Source: a virus. Taken from it: a stretch of 29,615 nucleotides of DNA. The position numbers were made by a program, and so were the translations under genes. Of this stretch, positions 7,921 to 15,855 are shown piece by piece. Where the stretch lies: positions 1 through 29,615 of IMG/VR virus record IMGVR_UViG_3300023096_000015; one strand, 5' to 3'. The first letter of the stretch is position 1. Every line of letters begins with the position of its first letter. Under the pieces are notes generated by a model. That model searched no databases, had not been told where the DNA came from, and was given only the letters and a program-made list of their open reading frames with translations.

Positions 7921-8325
7921 TCACTCGATCACGTAGAGGACGGTCAGCTTGACGGTGCCGCCATCGGTCGGCGTGGCACCGAACAGGATGTCGATGGTGT
8001 CAGCGGCCGGGTAGCGATAGCCCATGCCCAGCGAGCGGTTGGTACGCGCCACAGCACCGGCAGCCAGGGCTGCGGACGTGATGTAGCGGTCGGGATCGTC
8101 ACCGTCGCCAACGGCGAGCGTGGCGCCCTGCGTCTCGCAGGCAAGGATCAGCTCGACGACGCGGGCTCGGGCCGGCAGCGGCACCATCTGGAGTACGTTG
8201 GTGTCCACCACGGCATTATCGAGCACGCGGACGGCGGTCGCCTCATAAACCACACCGGCCGAGATCGGCTGCGGGTTCGGAGGATCGGGGAACGGCAGAG
8301 CCGGGTTGATGTAGAAGAAAGCCAT
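7921..8325 (-). CDS. Hypothetical virion protein downstream of major capsid
   Basis: A 134-aa protein, MAFFYINPALPFPDPPNP, then a beta-rich domain (LPARARVVELILACETQGATL, AVGDGDDPDRYITSAALAAG, ending VKLTVLYVIE). Composition and position directly after the capsid gene suggest a head decoration or capsid-associated protein, but no named family was recognised. AAGGA lies 9 bases before the ATG. It is separated from the capsid gene by a long hairpin. Confidence 0.6.
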   Translation of the reverse strand: MAFFYINPALPFPDPPNPQPISAGVVYEATAVRVLDNAVVDTNVLQMVPLPARARVVELILACETQGATLAVGDGDDPDRYITSAALAAGAVARTNRSLGMGYRYPAADTIDILFGATPTDGGTVKLTVLYVIE

Positions 8326-8354
8326 GGGAGCATTCCTTTCGGGGGAAATGAGAC

Positions 8355-8382
8355 GGGCCGGAGCGCATCATGCGTCCGGCCC
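8355..8382. repeat. Long near-perfect hairpin between capsid and next gene
   Basis: GGGCCGGA and TCCGGCCC (8355-8362 and 8375-8382) enclose CGCAT-C-ATGCG, giving a stem of about 13 bp with one unpaired base on the left arm and a one-base loop. No T-run follows on the minus strand, so it is more likely an mRNA-stabilising 3' hairpin or RNase-processing barrier for the abundant capsid message than a classical terminator. Confidence 0.6.
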
Positions 8383-8390
8383 TATGAGGC

Positions 8391-9545
8391 TCACGCGTCG
8401 CCAACAGCCGCGACGTAGGCGGTGTAGACGCCCCAATCGATGGGAACGGTCTCAGCGGGCAGGTTGCGGTTGAGGAACTGCGTCTTGCCGATGCCATAGC
8501 AAGTCTCGATGCCACGACCCATGACGAAGCCGTAGTCGTCTTCCTTGCGCTCGGTGGGCTTGGGCAACTGGCCAACGGCATAGCCGAGGGCCTGACGACC
8601 AACGAGGAACACCGGGGCCACGTCGATGGCGCCAGCGCCGGCACCAGCGATCAGGGCGAGCTCGTCCATTTCAGGAATCTCGCGCACGATCACGCCGTTG
8701 AGGATGAGGTCGCCATCCTGGAACAGCGGGTTGCTGTCCACGCCACGGGTGCGGGCATCTCGGTTGAGCTGCTTCACATCCGGGTCGTTGGAGAAGTCGC
8801 GGAAGGCCCGCGAGCCGGCGAACACGATGAAGTACTCACGGCCGCCCTCGATGCGGATGGGGTGAATCTTCGGCACGGTGTTCTTGGCACGGCGCTTCAT
8901 CATCAGCAGCGTGCCGTAGGACAGCTTGTCGGCGGTGTTGTCGATGTTCAGCAGCGAAGCCGCATGATCATTGACAACGTAGTTGCTGTTCACCGCGCCG
9001 TACTGGATGCGCAGACGATTGGCGGTGTGCCAGGTGTTCTTCTGGCCCGTGGTGGCGTTGGGGTAGTAGACGCCGTTCACGTTGGCATTGAAGTTGTCGC
9101 CCGGCGTGGCGCCGAGGTTCAGGCCCGTGCCGCCGACGTTGTGCAGAGCACGAATGATATCGTCGCGCAGGCGGTTAGCCGCGATCTGGGTGAGAGAGGG
9201 GCGAACCTCTTCCATCTGATCGATGACTGAACGGCGCATCTGCTTCTTGTTCAGAATGATGGCGTCGCGCCACCAATCGATGCGAAGCGGCCAGCCGTAG
9301 GACTTGAGGTCGTGCTCGTTGCCGACCAGGGTCTGATCGCCAGTGACACCGCCGGCCTTCGGCAGAGCCATGAGCGGGATGACGACTTCTTCGCCTTCGT
9401 CCTTGAGCTCGTTGACGCGGTGAATAACAGCCGCATCAGAGTTGCCCATATATTCGGCGAAGAGATTGTCGCGCTGATAGTCGTGCCAGACGCGCTTGCG
9501 CCATTTCTTGACGACTAGTTCATCAGGAGGGGTCATAACAGCCAT
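8391..9545 (-). CDS. Major capsid protein, N4-gp56 family
   Basis: A 384-aa protein resembling the N4 gp56 major-capsid family (HK97 fold): N-terminal VKKWRKRVWHDYQRDNLFAEYMG, then IHRVNELKDEGEEVVIPLMA, LRIDWWRDAIILNKKQM, a central GREYFIVFAGSRAFRDFSND and the C-terminal EDDYGFVMGRGIETCYGIGK. It lies directly after the scaffold gene with a 3-base gap, as expected. P22 itself has an unrelated-looking coat protein sequence, so head genes here are a mosaic of N4-type capsid and P22-type portal and terminase. An in-frame ATG three codons in is an alternative start. Confidence 0.9.
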   Translation of the reverse strand: MAVMTPPDELVVKKWRKRVWHDYQRDNLFAEYMGNSDAAVIHRVNELKDEGEEVVIPLMALPKAGGVTGDQTLVGNEHDLKSYGWPLRIDWWRDAIILNKKQMRRSVIDQMEEVRPSLTQIAANRLRDDIIRALHNVGGTGLNLGATPGDNFNANVNGVYYPNATTGQKNTWHTANRLRIQYGAVNSNYVVNDHAASLLNIDNTADKLSYGTLLMMKRRAKNTVPKIHPIRIEGGREYFIVFAGSRAFRDFSNDPDVKQLNRDARTRGVDSNPLFQDGDLILNGVIVREIPEMDELALIAGAGAGAIDVAPVFLVGRQALGYAVGQLPKPTERKEDDYGFVMGRGIETCYGIGKTQFLNRNLPAETVPIDWGVYTAYVAAVGDA

Positions 9546-9548
9546 GAC

Positions 9549-10433
9549 TTAGGCCCTTTTCTTTCCAAAGGCCGGGGCGGAATTGAAAATGTCCTCCTCC
9601 GTAATCGAGCCGCCATGGGCGATCCCGGCGTTGCCGGCGGCTCGAAGTAGTGACGGAGGGGCTTGAATGGTTGGTGCGGCGCCTGTGGCGGGAGCGGCCT
9701 GCTGTGCCGGGGCTGTGCCCTGCATCTCAGCGAGGATTTTCGCTCGAACCTTGGCCTCGTAAGCCGCTGGATCGTTGCCGACTTCGGATATGACGGTGTT
9801 CTGCTGGTGCCATTTCACGATGTCGCCCCAAGGATCGGGGGACGCGCGAAGCTGGGCCTCAACGGTCTTTTCGTTGAGCGTTCCGGCCGCTACCGCCTGT
9901 TCCAAGGCAGTCTTGGCCGCAGATACCGTCTCTTTGCCGTGGTCAATCGAGGCCAGCCGCTCCGAGAAGTGCATGCGCGTTTTGAATTCGCGCTCTTCAA
10001 TCGGGGAAACACGGCTGGCGAACTGCTTCTCAGCCCATGCGACAGGATCGGCCACCATTGACGACAAAGGATCTTCGTCGACTTCGGGCTGTGCTGGCAT
10101 GTTCGGCTGAGGAGGGGCGGTGCGCTCGGTGATCGCACGCATCATCTGCGCGCGTTCTTCTGCCCACTGCTTCTCACGACGTTCTGCGTCCTGCTGGAGC
10201 TGCTTGCGCCACTCCCGCTCTTCCTTCAGCGCGCCGTATGAAACCCTCTTGGGTTCACGATCCTGAGTGCCGGCCTCAGCGAGGCTACCCGGTTCGCCGG
10301 GCTCGGTGGCGTCAGTCTCGTTCTCTTCCTCCACTTCCTCGATAACCGGGGCCGTAATGGTCTCGGTGACGGTCTCAGCGGGGGTATCGGTCGAGGCAAA
10401 GATTTCCTGTTCGTCGGAAAGGTCCGGCGTCAT
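9549..10433 (-). CDS. Capsid scaffolding protein
   Basis: A 294-aa acidic, helical protein between portal and capsid genes, the position of P22 gp8. The N-terminal part is very acidic (VIEEVEEENETDATEPGE), followed by a coiled-coil-like segment (LQQDAERREKQWAEERAQM), a Pro/Gln-rich linker, and a basic C-terminus (APAFGKKRA), as in scaffolds that bind coat through a charged C-terminal tail. The ATG at 10433 is preferred because AGGTGGA lies just upstream. A GTG at 10511 would add 26 residues and has no clear ribosome site. Confidence 0.75.
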   Translation of the reverse strand: MTPDLSDEQEIFASTDTPAETVTETITAPVIEEVEEENETDATEPGEPGSLAEAGTQDREPKRVSYGALKEEREWRKQLQQDAERREKQWAEERAQMMRAITERTAPPQPNMPAQPEVDEDPLSSMVADPVAWAEKQFASRVSPIEEREFKTRMHFSERLASIDHGKETVSAAKTALEQAVAAGTLNEKTVEAQLRASPDPWGDIVKWHQQNTVISEVGNDPAAYEAKVRAKILAEMQGTAPAQQAAPATGAAPTIQAPPSLLRAAGNAGIAHGGSITEEDIFNSAPAFGKKRA

Positions 10434-10526
10434 GTTCCACCTGTACGTTGGTTGGTTACGAGCGCCCGATTGACGGCCGGACGGCGCCGAGGTGCCGGTG
10501 ATGACGCTCACCAGCGGAAGCGAAAC

Positions 10527-12596
10527 TCAGAAAGACGGACGCGCCGCCTGCTGTTGGTTGCGCTGGGCCGCCTGTTGGGGCGCAAGCGCAGTGTCGACGC
10601 GGGTCTTATCGGCCTGCGTGAGCTTGAGAATGGCGCTAGCCCTCGTCTCATCGACGCGAGCCAGGGTTTCCATAATTTCGGGAGCCGTCATGCCCTGGTC
10701 GGGCGCGGCCTGCATATCGGGCTGTTGCGCCTGGCCGGCCTGAGCCAGCTTGTAGATGGTGTTGGCCTTCGTCTCCTCGACATCTGCCACACCCTGAGCC
10801 AGTTCGATTTGCATCGCCTCCATAGCGCCCGGAGGCGGCTGCTGGGGCTGCGAGGCCTGATCGAACGCGGCAAGGATTTCCTTCTGGGCGGCAGGCGGCA
10901 GATTGGCGGTCTGAATGAGCGCCTTGCCAATCGCCGCGACAACGTTCGGCGGCAGCGCCGCGCCTGCGGTCGTGAGCGCTTGACCAAGCGCCTGCTGGGC
11001 ATCCTCACGCAGCGTGACCGTATCCGGGCCTTCATCCAGCACAAAGTCGACCATAACCTTGCCGATGGGATTCTCGACGCCGATCACCTGACCCCACTCG
11101 TTCATGCGGGGCTGGTTGACGCCGATAAAGCCCGCAAGGCCCTGATCATCGGTAATGCGGACGAAGCGGGCACCGGTCCAATTGGTGCGGATGGCTTCCC
11201 ATGTCAGGGTGTAGGCCCGCAGCTTCATAGCGCGAACGCGGACGATGAACAGCCCGAGCTCGGAAATGGCGGCCTGTTGGAGCAGCGCTATTGCACGACC
11301 TGACTTGTTGGTGTCGCCCACGCCCATCGCAGTCGCGGTGTTGGGGCCGAAGTTCTCAATCTCTTCCTTGGCTTCTTGGAGTAGCTGCACATTGGCCAGA
11401 GCGACGTCTGTGTTGCTGTTGATGCGCAGCTTGCCAGACATGCCCTGCGGCATGGAAATGACGCCATCGACGCGCTGTGCCTCGCCACGCAGGCGCTCAA
11501 CGTCGTTGACGATGCCCTCTTCGACAATCACCTGTTTGGTGTTGAAGGCGTGCAGGCTCTTGGAACGGCGATGGTTGATTTCGTCCGCCGGCCCCTTGAG
11601 GTTGCGCACGAAGCCGTAGCGGTTGCCCTTCTCATCGATGTTGCATGTCTGCATCGAAAACGGGTCGGTCGACTTGCCACGCCCGTCGACGAACGGGCTG
11701 TCACCCTCGTAGAGAATATCGGTGCCGGTATAGACGGCGCGCTTCCACATAGTGCCTTCGCGGAACCACACGTCGATGACACGGGCCTTCTTGAGCTCGC
11801 CATCCCACCAGAGCGGTTCGCGATCCGGGTCCATGGCGTCCGCGTAGCTGCTGTCCTGCGAGAGAGATGTCAGAGACCCTTCGATCTCTGCCTCTTTGTC
11901 GGGAAGCCAGGCCACGAGCTCGTCCTTGGCCATCCATTTTGCCGTGCCTTTGTAACGGGCATCGGCAAAGTCAGGCTTGAACGAACGCGGGTCGTAGAAG
12001 AACGTCTCAGCCGGCACACGAACCTGAACAGGGTCGTTGGATTCGTCGTCGGTAGGCTCGAGTTCCAGCAGAAACCCGCCGATGCCGGCAACACACAAGT
12101 CGAGCATCACTTCGGAGAGCTCGCTTTCCCAGTAGCTGCCGTCCAATGCATAGCGCAGGCATTGCGTCGCCACATCGGCGCCATCGATATGAGCCGGCGT
12201 GCGCGGATAGGCCTTCGGATCCTGCCTCAAGCGCTCTAGGAGCCCGATAACGCCGTTGATCTTGCGCGCGACGCGGTTGTAGGTGATCGCCGGTTGCCCG
12301 CGCTCGGCAAGGGTCGAAAGCTCCTTCTCGGTCCACTGCTTGCAGTGGAAATAGCGATTGGATTCCCGGCGCTCGTCGATCTCGTCCGACTTCATGTCCA
12401 CGTAATCGCGCAGATATTTGCGGTACGTGGTCATGCGGTCGGCAGGCGATACCGTGGTTGCTGTGCCATCAGCCTCGCTGGCAGGAATGTAGCCCGGCCG
12501 CGCATCGGTAGACGGCACCATGCCCTTACGGCGGTCGTCAGGCGACACAACTCCCGGCGCCAGAACGACCGGCTGTTCGGCAAGCACTACCGCCAT
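10527..12596 (-). CDS. P22-like portal protein
   Basis: A 689-aa protein, close to P22 gp1 (725 aa). It contains the typical opening of the portal core (YRKYLRDYVDMKSDEIDERR, HCKQWTEKELSTLAERGQPA), ITYNRVARKINGVIGLLERL, and a helical Gln/Ala-rich C-terminal barrel-like part (about residues 580-689). The portal forms the dodecameric vertex ring for packaging and ejection. The start overlaps the terminase stop by 10 bases. An internal ATG at codon 26 is an alternative. Confidence 0.85.
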   Translation of the reverse strand: MAVVLAEQPVVLAPGVVSPDDRRKGMVPSTDARPGYIPASEADGTATTVSPADRMTTYRKYLRDYVDMKSDEIDERRESNRYFHCKQWTEKELSTLAERGQPAITYNRVARKINGVIGLLERLRQDPKAYPRTPAHIDGADVATQCLRYALDGSYWESELSEVMLDLCVAGIGGFLLELEPTDDESNDPVQVRVPAETFFYDPRSFKPDFADARYKGTAKWMAKDELVAWLPDKEAEIEGSLTSLSQDSSYADAMDPDREPLWWDGELKKARVIDVWFREGTMWKRAVYTGTDILYEGDSPFVDGRGKSTDPFSMQTCNIDEKGNRYGFVRNLKGPADEINHRRSKSLHAFNTKQVIVEEGIVNDVERLRGEAQRVDGVISMPQGMSGKLRINSNTDVALANVQLLQEAKEEIENFGPNTATAMGVGDTNKSGRAIALLQQAAISELGLFIVRVRAMKLRAYTLTWEAIRTNWTGARFVRITDDQGLAGFIGVNQPRMNEWGQVIGVENPIGKVMVDFVLDEGPDTVTLREDAQQALGQALTTAGAALPPNVVAAIGKALIQTANLPPAAQKEILAAFDQASQPQQPPPGAMEAMQIELAQGVADVEETKANTIYKLAQAGQAQQPDMQAAPDQGMTAPEIMETLARVDETRASAILKLTQADKTRVDTALAPQQAAQRNQQQAARPSF

Positions 12597-14062
12597 GAGG
12601 GCGAGCCCGCCGAGGTCTTGCCGATGGGCCGATAGCCGCTCGGCGCTTTCTCGGTCTTCTTGGTCTCAGACGGCAGCCACGGCCGCGACATACAGGCATA
12701 GCGCGCCTCGTCAGCGATATGGTCCTCGCTTGCCGTGTCGAGGTCTTCCGCGCGCACGGGATCGTGCTGGAGCACGGGAACGGTGCGGATGAACTCCTTG
12801 CAGGTATCAAACACGTACAGCATGGGCACTCCGTCCTGACCGCCTATGCGTTGGCGCATCTCGTCCCAGCCGCCCATGGCCCCGTTGCGGGCGATGCGCT
12901 TGTTGTCGGCGGGGCGGAAATAAACTTCGTGCTGAGCGAATATTTCGCTGCGGGCCGGGCCGCCGTCCTGCGTGAAGATCGACGGGTCAGCGACGGAGTA
13001 GGCAATCTTGTCTTTAGCGTCGCGGGCCGTGATGCCGGTCGCGACTTCCTCGGTCGTAAGCTTCAGGCCCGTGTTGGGCTTGCCTGGCTGGCAGCCGTAC
13101 CATTCGCGATAGCGGATCAGGGCGCCGCGCGGGATGCCGTGGTGCTCATCCCCTGCGACACACCACCATCCAACCGAGAAGGGCTTCGCGCTGCCCCAAT
13201 CGAATGAGCGGAACCGCATCCAATCGTCCGGCACCTCGAAGGCGTTGACGACGTTTCGCCCGCTCCACTTGTCGAAGAACGCGCCCTCGATCGCGCTCCA
13301 GTCGCCCTCAAGCCACGCCTTGACGAGCGCAGCAGAGCCGACCAGATGCAGCCGATTGATGTAGCCAGGGTCGCCATGCAGCAGCACCCGGTTGTCCGTG
13401 ATCCGCGACGGGATCACTGCCATCTTGTGCGTCTCGCCATTACTAAGCGGGCGAGTAATAACCTTCGGGCCATGCGGGAACGGCACCAGCCCATAACGCG
13501 CCGCTATCCAGTGCTGACCTGCGCCGCCGGGGTTGGCGGTGAGTATGAGCTGCACCGGAACGCCGCCAGCCGAACGCAGCACGCCGAACAAACGATCGAT
13601 GGGCGCGGGGTCAGGATATTGCCCGGCCTCCTCCACCCATGCGTCGGTGACGTTGCGCCCTTGGTATTCCTCAGCGTCCTTGATGCTGTCGAGATAGGCG
13701 AAGGCGACGCGCCCACCATTGGGCATGCGCCAGATTAGCTTGCTCTCGTTGAACTTGCCGCCGAGAGGCTTGAATATGTCCTTGCTGCGCTCAATCGCGT
13801 CTTCGCTCGACACCGTAGTGCGGCGGAACATGATCGCATTGAACTTCGGGCCGTAACGCTGTTCCTTAAGCGCCCACTTGCCAAGCACGCCGTCTGTCTT
13901 GCCGCCGCCGCGCGCGCCACCGAAGAACACCTCGGATAGCGGGCATTGCACCAGAGCCAGTTGGGGCTTGCTCTGCGGTCGCCAGACGATCCGCGTCTCA
14001 ATGCTCGGTGACGTGCTCGTTTTCCCACTCGGCTTCGGTGGGGAGGTCGCCGCTGATTGCAT
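12587..14062 (-). CDS. Terminase large subunit (packaging ATPase and nuclease)
   Basis: A 491-aa protein with the expected motor and nuclease motifs: Walker A GGARGGGKT at residues 48-56, Walker B VTDAWVEEA at 138-146 with the catalytic Glu pair, coupling motif LTANPGG near 174-180, and an RNase-H-like nuclease domain with Asp in SFDWG (about 288) and in YSVADPS (about 359). The length and neighbours fit the P22-type headful packaging system. The start overlaps the small terminase gene by 65 bases. No other ATG occurs before Walker A, so either 14062 or a non-ATG start is used. Confidence 0.9.
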   Translation of the reverse strand: MQSAATSPPKPSGKTSTSPSIETRIVWRPQSKPQLALVQCPLSEVFFGGARGGGKTDGVLGKWALKEQRYGPKFNAIMFRRTTVSSEDAIERSKDIFKPLGGKFNESKLIWRMPNGGRVAFAYLDSIKDAEEYQGRNVTDAWVEEAGQYPDPAPIDRLFGVLRSAGGVPVQLILTANPGGAGQHWIAARYGLVPFPHGPKVITRPLSNGETHKMAVIPSRITDNRVLLHGDPGYINRLHLVGSAALVKAWLEGDWSAIEGAFFDKWSGRNVVNAFEVPDDWMRFRSFDWGSAKPFSVGWWCVAGDEHHGIPRGALIRYREWYGCQPGKPNTGLKLTTEEVATGITARDAKDKIAYSVADPSIFTQDGGPARSEIFAQHEVYFRPADNKRIARNGAMGGWDEMRQRIGGQDGVPMLYVFDTCKEFIRTVPVLQHDPVRAEDLDTASEDHIADEARYACMSRPWLPSETKKTEKAPSGYRPIGKTSAGSPSWR

Positions 14063-14411
14063 GATTGATGTTCACGTTCTCAGAGCGCTCGACAATCAAG
14101 CCGTTGATCTTGGCAGCGTCCATCATCGCGGCGCGGGCGACGGCGAGGCCCGATGCTTCAGAGAGCGCTTCGGCTTTGTCCGCGATCAGCAGCAGGCGAT
14201 TGGTCACTGTCTCGATGGTCAATGCAGTGCGTTCGGCGCCCTTGGTCTGCAATTCCGCGACACGGGCCTGCACCTTGTCATTCCTTGTCATGCGGCTAGC
14301 GTTCGGTTCGCTGGGCGAATATCCCGCAGCCTCATATGCCTCGGCTTGGCTCTTGCCCTTCGCTAGCTCCTGAGCGAACCGCTCATGGCGGGCGTTAGCG
14401 AGGATCGGCAT
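13998..14411 (-). CDS. Terminase small subunit
   Basis: A 137-aa protein starting MPILANARHERFAQELAKGK, followed by SQAEAYEAAGYSPSEPNASR. This is the characteristic helix-turn-helix opening of small terminases, which bind the pac site and recruit the large subunit. A helical middle (ETVTNRLLLIADKAEALSEA) should form the oligomerisation core. The ATG at 14411 is chosen because the motif starts right after it; a longer frame upstream adds an Arg-rich stretch that is antisense-like. It overlaps the upstream 58-aa gene by 17 bases and the large terminase gene by 65. Confidence 0.85.
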   Translation of the reverse strand: MPILANARHERFAQELAKGKSQAEAYEAAGYSPSEPNASRMTRNDKVQARVAELQTKGAERTALTIETVTNRLLLIADKAEALSEASGLAVARAAMMDAAKINGLIVERSENVNINHAISGDLPTEAEWENEHVTEH

Positions 14412-14571
14412 TGCGCTTCGAGGCCTTCTTTGTGGCCTTCTTCGCAGGCGTGTTAGCCGCCACACGGGCAGCCATGCTGCGAGCATCGTCTTCGGCCTTG
14501 GCCTCTCCACGCATTACGGCATCAGCCGCGATTTCCATGGCGGTAGCGACATCTTCAGCATCGTTGCTCAT
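14395..14571 (-). CDS. Small protein with acidic N-terminus and basic tail, 58 aa
   Basis: The frame starts MSNDAEDVATAMEIAADAVM and ends in a Lys/Arg-rich tail (PAKKATKKASKRNADPR). AGAGGG lies about 8 bases ahead of the ATG, and the stop lies 17 bases inside the small terminase gene, so it looks like the first gene of the terminase operon. The basic tail suggests nucleic-acid binding. No family was recognised. Confidence 0.6.
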   Translation of the reverse strand: MSNDAEDVATAMEIAADAVMRGEAKAEDDARSMAARVAANTPAKKATKKASKRNADPR

Positions 14572-14591
14572 GTCATCACCCTCTACCCCAC

Positions 14592-14623
14592 AAAGAAAAC
14601 CCGCCGCGCGGTGAGCGGGCGGG
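14592..14623 (-). terminator. Rho-independent terminator ahead of the terminase operon
   Basis: On the minus strand CCCGCC, a 12-base loop and GGCGGG are followed by TTTTCTTT. This is a good intrinsic terminator. It lies after the structured RNA block and 21 bases before the first gene of the late operon, so late transcription must read through it or start beyond it. Confidence 0.75.
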
Positions 14624-14631
14624 CCGTAAAC

Positions 14632-14826
14632 TCAGGTAAACTCGATAAACCGGCACGAGCGAACCGTGCCCACTCCACCGGCAGGAGTGGAGCCCTTGAA
14701 GCCATTACAGCGCCGGGTTGCATTCGGCGGCGCTGGGCTCTGACGCTGACGGGATAGAAACCAGCCGGGGTGCGCATCGTGGAGAGGCGTGGCCGGTGTT
14801 GTTGTCGTGGACCGGGCGCCGGTCAT
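14632..14826 (-). CDS. Doubtful 64-aa frame across the structured RNA block
   Basis: The frame starts MTGARSTTTTPATPLHDAHP after GAAGAG and ends TVRSCRFIEFT. It reads through all three hairpins of the structured block, and its second half (SPAPPNATRRCNGF) is unlike an ordinary protein. It may be a small protein of a kind often annotated in prophages, or only the translation of a conserved RNA. A second, out-of-frame option (14705-14917, 70 aa) covers part of the same region. I favour RNA. Confidence 0.25.
   Translation of the reverse strand: MTGARSTTTTPATPLHDAHPGWFLSRQRQSPAPPNATRRCNGFKGSTPAGGVGTVRSCRFIEFT
14640..14745 (-). ncRNA. Structured RNA element of three hairpins in the late leader
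   Basis: Three inverted repeats lie side by side: GGCACG/CGTGCC (14652-14657, 14665-14670), CACTCC/GGAGTG (14671-14676, 14684-14689) and a long stem of GAGCCC/GGGCTC (14690-14695, 14735-14740) stacked on AGCGCCG/CGGCGCT (14709-14715, 14728-14734), with a 13-base asymmetric bulge and a 12-base loop. Minus-strand transcription from the promoter at 14994-15021 would pass through it and then reach the terminator at 14592-14623. It could be a small RNA similar in plan to phage C4 antisense RNA, or a put-like antitermination element. Family not confirmed. Confidence 0.5.
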
Positions 14827-14943
14827 CTCTTCGCCCTTGCGGGCGATAGCTTCCGGCGCCTGCGGTAGCCTCCGGATGATCAATCCCGGTGTAGCCGCAC
14901 ATGTTGCCGCCAGTCATATGGGCCGGCGCCGAAACTCTGAATC

Positions 14944-14986
14944 AAAAAGCTCCCGCGCTGCGGAGGGTACCGCGCAAATCAGGAGC
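14944..14986 (-). terminator. Promoter-proximal hairpin with T-run (tR'-like attenuator)
   Basis: On the minus strand GCTCC and GGAGC (82-86 and 49-53 of the 149xx block) enclose CGCG/CGCG and end in CTTTTTG. The hairpin begins about where the promoter at 14994-15021 should start transcription, so the product would be only about 43 bases. Such an immediate terminator is typical of late promoters controlled by an antiterminator. Confidence 0.5.
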
Positions 14987-14993
14987 CTGCCGA

Positions 14994-15021
14994 ATCATAC
15001 CCTTTTGGCCCCCGGTGTCAA
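14994..15021 (-). promoter_or_regulatory. Strong sigma70-type promoter, candidate late promoter
   Basis: On the minus strand a perfect TTGACA (15021-15016) and TATGAT (14999-14994) are separated by 16 bases. It lies in the gap directly after the DUF6456-like gene and points into the hairpin block and the terminase operon. It is the best promoter match in the window. The gap from 14572 to 15025 contains this promoter, two terminators and the structured block. Confidence 0.75.
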
Positions 15022-15025
15022 ATTC

Positions 15026-15640
15026 TTACGCCGGCTCTTTCTGCTTCCTCAACAGGCCCTTATCCGCAAGCCCGAAGGCCACAGCCAGTTCGTCGAGACA
15101 CCCCCGGAACCGCCATCCGAGGCGGTCACGATCCGTCTTGGAAATCATGCCCCGCGAGGTCGCCACTTGGTCGAGCGTCAGCCCCGTGCCGAGCACTTCG
15201 CGAATGAGAAACACACCGTTGAGCCCTACGGCTGCGTCCGCTCTTGCGAGCCCCCTCACCGCTTCCTTGACCCGATCCGTAATGCCCTCGGTCACCATGC
15301 CGCCGCCGTCTACCGGTTCCTTGGTGGTGTCCATGGCCTTGATACCGCCGATTCCTGCCGCCTCGAACAGCGTCTGCCACTTCCGACCCGCCTCGAACTG
15401 GCAGCGGTCGATCTGCCGCCGGTCGAGCATGTACGCCAGCGTGTCGCCCCGCAGATTGCGAGTAACCGTGAGCGTAGACCCATCACCAGATGGGCAGGGG
15501 ACGCGCGTGGCGGCAGGAATGACCCCCTTGGCGAACTCCGTAGCCCTGCGGTCGTGGATCGACTCCACGGGCGTCCTGACGCGCTTCTCGCGCTTATTCG
15601 CGGTGTGCTGGACGAATGCCTCTAGCTGCTTGCGTGCCAT
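15026..15640 (-). CDS. DUF6456-like protein, candidate late regulator
   Basis: A 204-aa basic protein starting MARKQLEAFVQHTANKREKR. The central LDRRQIDRCQFEAGRKWQTL and the C-terminal part with LGTGLTLDQVATSRGMISK and a following helix (CLDELAVAFGLAD) suit the DUF6456 family, which looks like a DNA-binding fold found in alphaproteobacteria and their phages. As last gene of the early operon, immediately before a strong promoter with a proximal terminator, it sits where lambda carries the antiterminator Q. The regulator role is inference. The start is in a TGATG overlap; a TTG one codon upstream is possible. Confidence 0.6.
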   Translation of the reverse strand: MARKQLEAFVQHTANKREKRVRTPVESIHDRRATEFAKGVIPAATRVPCPSGDGSTLTVTRNLRGDTLAYMLDRRQIDRCQFEAGRKWQTLFEAAGIGGIKAMDTTKEPVDGGGMVTEGITDRVKEAVRGLARADAAVGLNGVFLIREVLGTGLTLDQVATSRGMISKTDRDRLGWRFRGCLDELAVAFGLADKGLLRKQKEPA

Positions 15641-15855
15641 CAAGATTTGCCCCGCGCTTTATCGACGGCTTCCAGAAGAATGAACGTCGCGAACTCACGG
15701 CTCACATGGGACGAGGTGAGCCTCACATGGCCATCTTGGTCGACGCCGACCACAATCACGTCCTGATAGTCATCAGCGTTGCGCGCAGCGAGGCTGAGGC
15801 ATTCGGCCGGCGTCATGTTCTCGTGCGGATTGAGTTGGAAGACTTGGGCCACCAT
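15640..15855 (-). CDS. Small hypothetical phage protein, 71 aa
   Basis: MVAQVFQLNPHENMTPAECL leads into DVIVVGVDQDGHVRLTSSHV and a C-terminal helix (FATFILLEAVDKARG). The layout, a short strand pair with Asp-Gly turn followed by SSH and a helix, is common among small early proteins of phages, with no known function. Both ends are TGATG overlaps. A GTG one codon upstream is an alternative start. Confidence 0.6.
   Translation of the reverse strand: MVAQVFQLNPHENMTPAECLSLAARNADDYQDVIVVGVDQDGHVRLTSSHVSREFATFILLEAVDKARGKS

Noticed and set aside
10452-11303. 283-aa plus-strand frame over the portal gene
   Set aside because: Mirror of a high-G+C coding region; the minus-strand portal is well supported. 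The same applies to plus-strand frames at 11550-12239, 14789-15625, 18245-18859, 20625-21383 and 21569-22225.
14705-14917. 70-aa minus-strand frame in the late leader
   Set aside because: No clear ribosome site, composition unlike neighbours, and it ends inside the third hairpin; the RNA explanation fits better.
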